Positions 8,307 through 16,266 of a stretch of DNA of 64,000 bases are shown piece by piece. A program made the translations under genes and the position numbers. Origin of the DNA: Rhizobium ruizarguesonis (lineage in GTDB: Bacteria > Pseudomonadota > Alphaproteobacteria > Rhizobiales > Rhizobiaceae); the NCBI RefSeq assembly GCF_012349115.1, contig NZ_PQIG01000046.1:1-64000 (forward strand), written 5' to 3'. Position 1 is the first letter of the stretch, and every line of letters starts with the position of its first letter. The notes beneath the pieces were generated by a model. That model searched no databases. It was not told the origin of the DNA and saw only the letters and a list, made by a program, of their open reading frames with translations.

Positions 8307-9176
8307 TTAAAGATCCTTGCGAAGTCTGGGATCGAGCATGTCCCTGAGGCCATCGCCGACCATCTGCAGCGACAGCACGGAGAGGATGATGGCGACGCCC
8401 GGAAACAGCGTCATCCAGTCCGCCTGGCCGATATACTGGCGGCCGGCGGCGATCATCGTTCCCCAAGTCGGGATTTCGGGGCTGACGCCGAGGCCGAGGA
8501 AAGACAGGCCGGCTTCGGCAAGCATGGCGCTGGCGAAGAGGAACGTCGCCTGCACAAGGATCGGCGACAGCAGATTGCGCAGCACATGCCGCGTCATGAT
8601 ATGGAAGGTCGAGATGCCGAGCGCCCTTGCCGCCTCGACATAGGGCAGCTCGCGAATGACCAGCGTCGAAGCGCGCACGATCCGGGCAAGGCGCGGCGCG
8701 TAGACGATCGATAGCGCGATGATGACAGTGGTCAGCGACGGGCCGAGGGCAGCAACGAGCGCGATCGCCAGCAGAATATCCGGAAACGCCATCATCGCGT
8801 CGATCAGCCGGGCGATCGGCGTGTCGAGCTTCTGGAAGAAGCCGGCAAGCAGGCCGAGCGTCACGCCGATCACGGCCGACAAGGTCACGACCGCAACACC
8901 GACGAGCAGCGACAGGCGGCCGGCGAAGATGGTGCGTGAGAAGACGTCGCGGCCGAACTCATCCGTGCCGAAGACAAAGGTGCCGCTCGGCGGTTTCAGC
9001 CGGTTGACGATGGAAAGCTTCGACGGCGAATAGGGCGCGACAAGAGGCGCAAAGACTGCCAGAAGCACGAAGATCGTCAGGATCAGCAGGCCGCAGGCAA
9101 CCGTCTTGCGCTTCAGCAGGCGCCTGGCGAATTTGCTGCCCTCGCCTTCGGCTGATTTGATTGCGATATCGGCCAT
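8307..9176 (-). CDS. Peptide-type ABC importer permease (DppC-like)
   Basis: 289 residues with an N-terminal OppC-type segment and the BPD_transp_1 core, about six membrane helices. Family marks are FGTDEFGRDVFSR after the first helix and EAARALGISTFHIMTRHVLRN, the EAA loop that contacts the ATPase. The start overlaps the preceding permease stop as TGATG, so the two are translationally coupled. It works with the fused ATPase at 4608-6443. Confidence 0.93.
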   Translation of the reverse strand: MADIAIKSAEGEGSKFARRLLKRKTVACGLLILTIFVLLAVFAPLVAPYSPSKLSIVNRLKPPSGTFVFGTDEFGRDVFSRTIFAGRLSLLVGVAVVTLSAVIGVTLGLLAGFFQKLDTPIARLIDAMMAFPDILLAIALVAALGPSLTTVIIALSIVYAPRLARIVRASTLVIRELPYVEAARALGISTFHIMTRHVLRNLLSPILVQATFLFASAMLAEAGLSFLGLGVSPEIPTWGTMIAAGRQYIGQADWMTLFPGVAIILSVLSLQMVGDGLRDMLDPRLRKDL

Positions 9177-10117
9177 CAGTAGCGCACCCTCGGATCGATC
9201 AGCAGGTAGAGCATGTCGATCGCAAAATTGATCAGCACATAGAGGGCGGCGATGACGAGCAGCGCCCCCTGGATGACGGGGTAGTCACGGCGCAGCACCG
9301 CCGAGACGACGAGATTGCCGACACCCGGTAGGCCGAAGACGGTCTCGGTGACGACGGCGCCTGAAATCAGCACCGCTGCCGTCAGGCCGATCACCGTCAG
9401 GATCGGGATCAGCGCATTCTTCAGAGCGTGCTTCAGAATGACCCGGCGCTCGATCAGCCCCTTGGCGCGGGCGGTACGGATATAATCGTCGCCGAGCACG
9501 TCGAGCATCGAGGCGCGTGTGAAACGCAGGATCAGCGCCGAGGAGACAATGCCGAGTGCAAAGGCAGGCAACGTCAGATGATACATGCGCTCGAAGAAGG
9601 TCGAGCCCGGACCGCCATAACCCGAGACCGGGAAGAGGTTCAGCCTGACGGCGAAGAACTGCATCAGGATCAGGCCGAGCCAGAAGCTTGGAATGCTGGC
9701 GGCAAACATCGCGAGCGTCGTTGCCGCCTGGTCGATGAAGGAACCGCGCCGATAAGCGGCATAAATGCCGATCGGCAGGGCGATGATGCTGGCGATTGCG
9801 AGCGAGAACAAAGTCAGGAAGAAGGTCGGCTCGGCGCGGTCGAGCAGAGCCGAAGTGACAGGCATGTTGAGGAAGATCGACTGGCCGAGATCACCTCTCA
9901 GCATCTGGCCGATATAATAGACATATTGCAGGGCGAGCGACCGATCGAGGCCGAGCCGGGCCCTGAGGTCGGCAATATCCTGCGGCGTCGCATCCGGCCC
10001 GAGCATGACGGCGGCCGGATCGCCCGGGGTCACGCGCACGATGACGAAGACGATCGTGACGACGAGAAACATCACGACGATCATGCCGAACAGGCGCTGG
10101 AGGATGTAACGTATCAT
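9176..10117 (-). CDS. Peptide-type ABC importer permease (DppB-like)
   Basis: 313 residues opening MIRYILQRLFGMIVVMFLV, a typical DppB/OppB first helix, with VTPGDPA and the EAA-like loop DYIRTARAKGLIERRVILKHALKN. Helix-rich throughout. I prefer the start at 10117 over the longer frame, which would run back through the hairpin that follows the binding-protein gene. It is the second gene of the operon. Confidence 0.92.
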   Translation of the reverse strand: MIRYILQRLFGMIVVMFLVVTIVFVIVRVTPGDPAAVMLGPDATPQDIADLRARLGLDRSLALQYVYYIGQMLRGDLGQSIFLNMPVTSALLDRAEPTFFLTLFSLAIASIIALPIGIYAAYRRGSFIDQAATTLAMFAASIPSFWLGLILMQFFAVRLNLFPVSGYGGPGSTFFERMYHLTLPAFALGIVSSALILRFTRASMLDVLGDDYIRTARAKGLIERRVILKHALKNALIPILTVIGLTAAVLISGAVVTETVFGLPGVGNLVVSAVLRRDYPVIQGALLVIAALYVLINFAIDMLYLLIDPRVRY

Positions 10118-10157
10118 GAATGCCTGGCAAACCTTTGCAGATGCTGCAAAAAAGAAG

Positions 10158-10189
10158 ACCGATACCGGCCAGGGATGGCCGGTATCGGT
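10158..10189 (-). terminator. Strong hairpin with T-tract between binding protein and permease
   Basis: A perfect 13-bp stem (ACCGATACCGGCC / GGCCGGTATCGGT) with a 6-nt loop lies directly after the binding-protein stop. On the minus strand it is followed by CTTCTTTTTT. This is an intrinsic-terminator shape, yet the operon continues 41 bp later. Partial termination or 3'-end protection would yield more binding protein than permease. Confidence 0.75.
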
Positions 10190-10197
10190 GGCGATGT

Positions 10198-11724
10198 TTA
10201 CTTCTTGATCGAAGCATTCCAGAAATACGGCCACGGAGCCGGATCGACGCCTTCAAGCTTGGTCGATTCCGCCGAAACGGCGTTGAAGTCGCCGATCTTC
10301 ATGAAGGGGGCGTCGGCATAGATCGCCTTCTGGACATCGGCCCAGAGCGCCACGCGCTTCTTCGGATCGACTTCCGAGGTGAAGGCATCGACGGCGGCCT
10401 TGCGGGCCGGCGTATCCCACCAGCCCGGCGAGCTGGTCGAGAGCGAGCCGATGAGGGCAGGCTCCGGCAGGAAGGGGCTATGGGTGATGTAGATATCCCA
10501 GAGCTTCGGATCGGTGCGGCGCTGCGTCAGCGTCGCCCAATCCACAACCTGCATATCGACGGTGAAGCCGGCAAGCTTCAGATATTCGGCGGCGACCTGC
10601 GCCATCTTGTAGTGGAACTCGTACTGGCGGCTGGTCAGGATACGGATCGGCTCGCCATTGTAGCCGGCCTTCTTGGCGGCAGCCGCCGCCCCTTCCGGAT
10701 CGGCGACGTTATAGGCGCCCTCGACGCCGGCATCCGTCGACCAGGCAAAGGTCTTGGGATAGATGGCGCCGTCGAGCGCATAAAAATCCTTGCTGCCGAA
10801 AGCCGCGGCCAGCATGTCTTCCATGCTGAGCGCCTGGCGGATGGCCTTGCGAACCTCGACATTCCCAGCACTCCCTTCCTTCGTGTTGAAGACGAAGACG
10901 GGATAACCGAAGGGCTTCAGGATGATCGGCTGCGAGGCGGTGGAGGCCTTCAACTTGTCGTAGGATTCCACAGGGATCGAGTCGACATAATCATACTGGC
11001 CGGAAACGGCGGCCTCGACACGAGTGTTCGGATCCGGCACCGGCACGAAGCGGATCTCATCGAGATATTGATGACGGGCGCCGCCGTAACCATTGCTGTC
11101 GCCTTCGCGGGACTTATAGCCATCGAAACGGACGAGCTGGATATACTGGTCGGCCTTGCGCTCCTTCAGCATATAGGGACCGGTGCCGATGAAGTCCTTC
11201 ATCGGCTCGTCCTGCTTTTCCGACGGGATGATGATCGCGGCCGAATTGTTGAAGGCGAGCAGCGAGGTCAGCGGCGCATAGGGCTGCTTCAGCGCAATCT
11301 TGACGGTCGCCGGATCGACGGCGGTAACGGATTCGATGAAGCCGGCCACCTGCTTGCCGCGCGAGGCGATCTTCATCCAGCGACCAAGCGAGGCGACGAC
11401 ATCTTCCGAGGTCATATCGGTATTGTCGTGGAACTTGATGCCGGTCCTGAGCTTGATCGTATAGGTTTTGCCGTCGGCGCTGATCTCAGGCAGGCTTTCG
11501 GCCAGAAGCGGCGTGACGTTCCAGCTCTTGTCGAAGGTGTAGAGCGTTTCGAAAATGTGCTGCGTGACGATGCCGACCAGATCGGCCGTCGACGACATCG
11601 GATCGAGCGTCGGCGGTTCGCCGATCGTCGCGACGTTAATGACGCCACCCTTTTCCTGGGCAAGGAGTGTCGAAGGCAGGGCGACGAGCGCAGTGCCGAG
11701 AAGGAATGCGACCAGTGTTTTCAT
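10198..11724 (-). CDS. Peptide-type ABC importer substrate-binding protein (SBP_bac_5)
   Basis: 508 residues with a signal peptide (about 1-22, ending LLAQ) and the family-5 extracellular solute-binding fold: EPPTLDPM near the mature start, LAESLPEISADGKTYTIKLR, FHDNTDMTSEDV. It captures the substrate in the periplasm for the DppBC-like permeases. First gene of the minus-strand operon, with a promoter at 11776-11803. The PLP and RidA enzymes downstream suggest an amino-acid or amino-sugar derivative rather than ordinary peptides; this is inference from context. Confidence 0.92.
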   Translation of the reverse strand: MKTLVAFLLGTALVALPSTLLAQEKGGVINVATIGEPPTLDPMSSTADLVGIVTQHIFETLYTFDKSWNVTPLLAESLPEISADGKTYTIKLRTGIKFHDNTDMTSEDVVASLGRWMKIASRGKQVAGFIESVTAVDPATVKIALKQPYAPLTSLLAFNNSAAIIIPSEKQDEPMKDFIGTGPYMLKERKADQYIQLVRFDGYKSREGDSNGYGGARHQYLDEIRFVPVPDPNTRVEAAVSGQYDYVDSIPVESYDKLKASTASQPIILKPFGYPVFVFNTKEGSAGNVEVRKAIRQALSMEDMLAAAFGSKDFYALDGAIYPKTFAWSTDAGVEGAYNVADPEGAAAAAKKAGYNGEPIRILTSRQYEFHYKMAQVAAEYLKLAGFTVDMQVVDWATLTQRRTDPKLWDIYITHSPFLPEPALIGSLSTSSPGWWDTPARKAAVDAFTSEVDPKKRVALWADVQKAIYADAPFMKIGDFNAVSAESTKLEGVDPAPWPYFWNASIKK

Positions 11725-11749
11725 GTGATGGCTCCCGATTTAGTTCCAC

Positions 11750-11803
11750 AATTATGTAATTCATCTTTTTGTAACAGAATAGGAGATGGATCGATCCTGT
11801 CAA
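11750..11803 (-). promoter_or_regulatory. Promoter of the SBP/DppBC/RidA/PLP operon with a palindrome
   Basis: Read on the minus strand: TTGACA (11803-11798), a 16-nt spacer, TATTCT (11781-11776). Downstream of it lies AATTA-TG-TAATT at 11750-11761, an inverted repeat in the untranslated leader that could be an operator. The regulator is not obvious; the IclR-type gene at 40815 is one candidate because its neighbour belongs to the same enzyme neighbourhood. Confidence 0.55.
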
Positions 11804-11951
11804 GCACGAGCGACGGATTATGCCCGGGGCGGATACCCGGACGCCGGAAAAATACACAATCTTCGGCTGCGCCCGCCTGCACCACGGCCGCGCATTGTGC
11901 CAAGGTGAGGCGATCGCCCTCAATCAGGCTTCAAGGGAACGGGAGAAGAGG

Positions 11952-12536
11952 ATGAGCATCGATTTCAACGACGGAAAATGGCTGAACGAGCCGGCTCAAT
12001 GGCGGGCGGTCGACGCAGGTCTCACCCTGACGACCGACGAGAATACCGATTTCTGGCGGGAAACCCATTATGGCTTCACCCGCGAGAGTGGCCATTTCCT
12101 CGCCTTTCCCACCACCGACGGCTTCACCGCGCAGATCCGCGTCCAGGGCGAATTCCGCACCCTCTACGACCAGGCCGGCCTGATGGTGCGCATCGACGAG
12201 AAACGCTGGGTGAAAACAGGCGTCGAGTTCACCGACGGCGAAGCCTTCCTCAGCACCGTCGTCACCGACGGCAAGTCCGACTGGTCCGTCGCTCAGCCCT
12301 TCAGGGAATTGGAGGATTTCTACATCCGCGTCACCGTCGCCAACGGCGCGATGCGCATCCAGGCTTCGCGCGATGGCAGTTTCTGGCCGCTGCTGCGGCT
12401 CGCCCCCTTCCCGGCGGCCGATCACTACGAGGTCGGACCCACGGCCTGCACGCCTGAGCGCAGCGGGTTGGCAGTCCGCTTCTCCGAATTCTCGATTGGG
12501 CCGGCAATTACCAGGGATCTGCATGATTTGAGCTAG
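11952..12536 (+). CDS. DUF1349 protein (concanavalin/lectin-like beta-sandwich)
   Basis: 194 residues matching the DUF1349 family: WRETHYGFTRESGHFL, YDQAGLMVRIDEKRWVKTGVEFTDG, LSTVVTDGKSDWS. Members fold like concanavalin-type beta-sandwiches and are thought to bind or act on carbohydrate, without an established reaction. No signal peptide is seen, so it is cytoplasmic. GAAGAGG sits a few bases before the ATG at 11952. It is divergent from the ABC operon at 4608-11724 and 225 bp before amiC, so its partner operon is uncertain. Confidence 0.82.
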   Translation: MSIDFNDGKWLNEPAQWRAVDAGLTLTTDENTDFWRETHYGFTRESGHFLAFPTTDGFTAQIRVQGEFRTLYDQAGLMVRIDEKRWVKTGVEFTDGEAFLSTVVTDGKSDWSVAQPFRELEDFYIRVTVANGAMRIQASRDGSFWPLLRLAPFPAADHYEVGPTACTPERSGLAVRFSEFSIGPAITRDLHDLS

Positions 12537-12673
12537 AAGAGCGTCCTTTCGCGGCTCTACCGAAAGAACAAGATCAAATGACTGCGAGTGCAGCGCAGCA
12601 CACTTGACAAAGACAAGCTGCCTGTATTTTACTCAAGCCTGCGGAATAGGCAAAAGGCCGGCCGCATTGACAT

Positions 12674-12747
12674 GACTCCGATAGTCTCTGGGCAGTTTCG
12701 CCCCATGACGCCTCATCGCTCGATGGGACCAGCGTCGTGGGGTTTTT
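12674..12747 (+). promoter_or_regulatory. Leader with intrinsic terminator and candidate ANTAR antiterminator ahead of amiC
   Basis: An 11-bp stem (12701-12711 with 12732-12742, one T-G pair) followed by TTTTT at 12743-12747 makes a clear intrinsic terminator 15 bp before the amiC ATG. Just upstream, GGGC-AGTTTC-GCCC (12690-12703) forms a hexaloop hairpin. Its right arm overlaps the terminator's left arm, so the two are mutually exclusive. A second small hairpin, GACT-CCGAT-AGTC, lies at 12674-12686. ANTAR proteins such as AmiR bind paired hexaloop hairpins. Here the first loop is 5 nt and the second has A1 but not G4, so the match is partial. It could instead simply terminate the DUF1349 transcript. 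Confidence 0.6.
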
Positions 12748-12761
12748 GATGTGGTCACTTC

Positions 12762-13895
12762 ATGAACGACACGCTGAAAATCGGCATCCTCTATTCGACC
12801 ACCGGGCCTTACGGCTCGATGGGCCGCGACGCGCGCGACGGCGCCGATTTCGCGATGGCCGAATATGCCGGCGTCGAAGGGCTGGCGATCGAACCCGTCT
12901 TCTTCGATCCGCATGCCGATCTTGCCGCCTATCTCGATGGCGCGCGCCATCTTCTGCGCGCCGGCTGCCGCCATATCGTCGGCACGATCACCTCTGCGGC
13001 ACGCAAGGAAGTCATCCCGCTCGTCGAGAAACATGACGGCCTGCTCTGGTACATGTGCCCCTATGAAGGCTTCGAGGCCAACGAGAACGTCATCTATGTC
13101 GGCGGCTGTCCCAACCAGCATCTGCTGCCACTGTTCGAGCACCTGATCCCGCGTTTCGGCGCAAGGCCCTATCTCGTCGGCGCCAACTATGTCTGGGGCT
13201 GGGAGATGAACCGGCTCGCCCGCGAACTCATTGCCAATGCCGGCGGCGAAGTACTTGGCGAACGCTATCTTCCGCTTGAGGAGACCGCCGTCGAGCGCAT
13301 TGTCGCCGAGATCGCACAACGCCGCCCGAGCTTCATCCTCAACAATCTGATCGGCCCGTCGAGCTACGCCTTCCTGGAGGCGATCAAGGCCCTCGGTGAT
13401 CGCGACCCGGCCTTCCGCGCGGAAAACTGCCCGGTGGTCAGCTGCGACCTGATGGAATGCGAACTCGACGATATCGCCGCCGGAGCTGCTGCCGGCCAGC
13501 TTTGCGCCGCTTCCTATTTCGACAGTATCGCGACCCCCGAAAATGCCGCCTTCAAGGCCCGTGTCACTGAGCGTCACGGCGCCGAGCGGCGTGTCTCCAG
13601 CGTCTTTGCCAGCGCCTATACGGCCGTCCGGCTCTGCGTCGACGCGATCGTCGCTGCCGGCGGTGACGAGCCCGACGCCGTCCGGCGCGAGCTCTACAAT
13701 CGATCCTGGCCGACCCCGTTCGGCACGCTTTCGATCGACCGCGAGACCAATCATGCCGCCCTGCCCTTCCATCTCGGCCGGATCAACGCCGATAACGGCT
13801 TCGATGTCGTCGCCTCACGACCGCCGCTCGCCGCCGACCCCTATCTGACCGGCCGCAACCGCCAGGCCTTTCCACGGCTAAGGGTGGTCTCATGA
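12762..13895 (+). CDS. amiC: AmiC-like amide sensor (periplasmic-binding-protein fold, cytoplasmic)
   Basis: 377 residues with a type I periplasmic-binding fold (IGILYSTTGPYGSMGRDARDGADFAMAEY) but no signal peptide, the hallmark of AmiC. In Pseudomonas AmiC binds short amides and, when empty, sequesters AmiR. The next gene is an ANTAR protein overlapping it by 4 bp (ATGA), exactly as expected for the pair. No good ribosome site is visible because the leader terminator occupies that region. The alternative, a transporter binding protein, is unlikely without export and with a separate binding protein in the operon. Confidence 0.85.
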   Translation: MNDTLKIGILYSTTGPYGSMGRDARDGADFAMAEYAGVEGLAIEPVFFDPHADLAAYLDGARHLLRAGCRHIVGTITSAARKEVIPLVEKHDGLLWYMCPYEGFEANENVIYVGGCPNQHLLPLFEHLIPRFGARPYLVGANYVWGWEMNRLARELIANAGGEVLGERYLPLEETAVERIVAEIAQRRPSFILNNLIGPSSYAFLEAIKALGDRDPAFRAENCPVVSCDLMECELDDIAAGAAAGQLCAASYFDSIATPENAAFKARVTERHGAERRVSSVFASAYTAVRLCVDAIVAAGGDEPDAVRRELYNRSWPTPFGTLSIDRETNHAALPFHLGRINADNGFDVVASRPPLAADPYLTGRNRQAFPRLRVVS

Positions 13896-14473
13896 GAGAG
13901 ACACCCAATTTCACCGGCTGGCAGGCGATGGTCCTGCATCGCGAGGACGGCAACACCGAAAAGCTGATCCGCCAGCTTCGCCTGCTCGGCATCCATGCAA
14001 CGCTGCAATGGGCGCCGCTTTCGGCTGCGGCACTGCCCGATCTCGTCATCGTCGATGCCGACCAGGGCTGGGACGATCTGCTGCCCTGGAACGGCGAAAC
14101 GCCTGCTTGCCCCGTCGTCGCCTTGCTTGGTTCGGAAGCGCCCGGCCGCATCGCCTGGGCGCTCGGACAGGGTGCCGGCGCGATCATCGCCAAGCCGATC
14201 GCCACATCGGCCGTCTATCCGGCGCTTGTCATGGCCGTCTCCATTCATCAGGAGCGCAAGGCGACTGCGGAAAAGCTGCAATATCTCGAAGAGCGCGTCC
14301 GGCTGCGGCCGCTTGTTCACGCCGCCGTCGAAAAGCTGCAGGCCGCACACGGCATCGACGAGGAGAGCGCTTACGCAATCCTGCGCAATTGCGCCATGCG
14401 CCGCCGCCTGCCGATGGAGCAGATATCAGCCTTCATCCTGGCGGGTGCCGAACCCCTGCCGGAGGCGGGCTGA
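13892..14473 (+). CDS. amiR: AmiR/NasT-type ANTAR antitermination protein
   Basis: 193 residues: an atypical receiver-like domain (about 10-120; LVIVDAD with Asp55, Lys101) and a C-terminal ANTAR domain (about 128-184) containing LRPLVHAAVEKLQAAHGIDEESAYAILRNCAMRR in successive parts. ANTAR domains bind RNA hairpins and prevent terminator formation. Partnered with AmiC it should switch on this operon when an amide is present. The leader ahead of amiC holds a terminator that could be its target. It overlaps amiC and the following permease gene (TGATG). Confidence 0.88.
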   Translation: MRETPNFTGWQAMVLHREDGNTEKLIRQLRLLGIHATLQWAPLSAAALPDLVIVDADQGWDDLLPWNGETPACPVVALLGSEAPGRIAWALGQGAGAIIAKPIATSAVYPALVMAVSIHQERKATAEKLQYLEERVRLRPLVHAAVEKLQAAHGIDEESAYAILRNCAMRRRLPMEQISAFILAGAEPLPEAG

Positions 14474-15321
14474 TGCATGTGCTGAAACAGATGATCCGCC
14501 AGCCGACGGCCCTCTTCGGCCTGATCGTCGTCACACTCGTCATCGGGCTCGCCATCGCAGCGCCGTGGATCGCGCCGTTCAGCCCCGACGAGCAGATGTT
14601 TGACGGCCTCTCGCTCGAAGGCGCGCCGCTGCCGCCGGGCGGTCCCTATCTGCTGGGCACCGACACACTCGGCCGCGACCTCTTCTCGCGCCTGCTCTTT
14701 GGCGCCCGCACCTCGCTGATCATCGGCCTTGTCGCCAATGGCATCGCGGTGGCAATCGGCCTCTTCGTCGGCATCGTTGCCGGTTATCTCCGCGGATTGC
14801 CGGGCAACATCCTGATGCGCTTCACCGATCTGATGATGGCCTTTCCGGCGCTGCTGCTCGCCATCGTGCTGGCGGCCCTTTTGAAGCCGAGCCTCTGGAT
14901 CGTCGCCATGGTGATCGCGCTGGTCAACTGGGTGCAGGTCGCCCGCATCGTCTATACCGAGACTCGCGGCCTGGTGGAGCGCGATTTCATCATGGCCGAA
15001 CGCTCGCTCGGCGCCGGCCATATGCGCGTGCTCTTCATGCATATCCTGCCGCATCTCATGCCGACGGCAATCGTCTGGGGAACGCTCGGCATCGCCACCA
15101 CCGTGCTGCTCGAGGCCACACTCTCCTTCCTCGGCGTCGGTGTCCAGCCGCCGCAGCCCTCTTGGGGCAACATCATCTTCGAGAGCCAAAGCTATTTCCA
15201 GGCCGCTCCCTGGCTGGTCTTCATTCCGGGCGCGATCATCCTTCTGACGGCGCTTTCCTTCAATCTGGTGGGCGACGCGCTGCGCGACATTCTCGACCCG
15301 ACCCAGCGCGGGAGGGGCTGA
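14473..15321 (+). CDS. Peptide-type ABC permease (DppC-like) of the amide operon
   Basis: 282 residues with an OppC-like N-terminus and BPD_transp_1 core: LLGTDTLGRDLFSRLLFGARTSL, DLMMAFPALLLAIVL and the EAA loop MAERSLGAGHMRVLFMHILPHL. The start ATG shares bases with the amiR stop, so translation is coupled. Here the C-type permease precedes the B-type, opposite to the usual dpp order. Confidence 0.92.
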   Translation: MHVLKQMIRQPTALFGLIVVTLVIGLAIAAPWIAPFSPDEQMFDGLSLEGAPLPPGGPYLLGTDTLGRDLFSRLLFGARTSLIIGLVANGIAVAIGLFVGIVAGYLRGLPGNILMRFTDLMMAFPALLLAIVLAALLKPSLWIVAMVIALVNWVQVARIVYTETRGLVERDFIMAERSLGAGHMRVLFMHILPHLMPTAIVWGTLGIATTVLLEATLSFLGVGVQPPQPSWGNIIFESQSYFQAAPWLVFIPGAIILLTALSFNLVGDALRDILDPTQRGRG

Positions 15322-16241
15322 TGGCGTCACTCATGCTGCGCCGGCTGGCGCAGGCGGCCCTCATCCTGCTCGGCGTCGCTGCCATCACCTTCGTGCTGCT
15401 CTACGCCCTTCCGGCCGATCCGGCCCGCATGATCGCCGGTCGCAGCGCAACCGCCCAGACAGTCGCCAATATCCGCCATGAGCTCGGCCTCGACCAGCCG
15501 CTGCTGGTCCAGTTCGGCACCTATCTCGGCAATCTGCTGCACGGCAATCTCGGCCGCTCCTATGCGCAGAAGACCGACGTCTGGACGCTGATTGCCGCCC
15601 GCCTGCCGGCGACGCTGACGCTGATGCTTGCCGGCATCTTCGTCGAGGTGGTGCTCGGCCTGACGCTCGGCACCATCGCCGCCGTGCGCCGCGGCGGCTT
15701 CATCGACCGGCTGGTGATGATGGCCTCCTTTGTCGGCACCTCGGCGCCGCAGTTCCTTGTTGCCCTGCTGCTGCTCTACCTGCTGGCGGCAACGCTCGGC
15801 TGGTTTCCGATGAGCGGCTGCGGCAGCTTCTCGCATCTCGTCCTGCCTGCCGTAACACTCGGCATCTGCGGCGCCGGCTGGTACGCCCGCATGGTGCGCT
15901 CGTCGATGATCGACGTGCTGAACCAGGATTATGTCCGCACGGCGCGCGCCAAGGGCCTTTCCTCGAAACGCGTCATCCTGCGCCATGCGCTGCCCAATGC
16001 CGTGCTGCCGATCATCGCCATGATCGGCATCGATATCGGCCAGTTCATGGGCGGCGTGGTCGTGGTCGAGGCCGTTTACGGCTGGCCCGGCATCGGCCAG
16101 CTCGCCTGGCAGGCGATCCAGCAGGTCGACATCCCGATCATCATGGGCGTCACGCTGACCTCGGCGCTTGCCATCATCATCGGCAACCTGCTTGCCGACC
16201 TCGTCGCGCCGGTCATCGATCCGCGCATCCGCACACGCTGA
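15321..16241 (+). CDS. Peptide-type ABC permease (DppB-like) of the amide operon
   Basis: 306 residues beginning MASLMLRRLAQAALILLG, with ALPADPARMIAGRSAT and the ATPase-contact loop DYVRTARAKGLSSKRVILRHALPN. About six membrane helices. The ATG at 15321 overlaps the preceding stop and has GGAGGGG just upstream. Confidence 0.92.
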   Translation: MASLMLRRLAQAALILLGVAAITFVLLYALPADPARMIAGRSATAQTVANIRHELGLDQPLLVQFGTYLGNLLHGNLGRSYAQKTDVWTLIAARLPATLTLMLAGIFVEVVLGLTLGTIAAVRRGGFIDRLVMMASFVGTSAPQFLVALLLLYLLAATLGWFPMSGCGSFSHLVLPAVTLGICGAGWYARMVRSSMIDVLNQDYVRTARAKGLSSKRVILRHALPNAVLPIIAMIGIDIGQFMGGVVVVEAVYGWPGIGQLAWQAIQQVDIPIIMGVTLTSALAIIIGNLLADLVAPVIDPRIRTR

Positions 16242-16266
16242 CAGCAACCAAAGAAGGGGAACCAAG

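Noticed and set aside
10120..11955. 611-codon open frame antisense to the binding protein gene
   Set aside because: Rich in Arg, Gly and His with no domain; the minus-strand binding protein has signal peptide and fold.
12633..13772. 379-codon open frame antisense to amiC
   Set aside because: Composition is that of a shadow frame and amiC is clearly coding with its overlapping partner amiR.
12762..13895. Substrate-binding protein of the amide importer
   Set aside because: It lacks a signal peptide and precedes an ANTAR gene; the exported binding protein of that operon is at 16267-17886.
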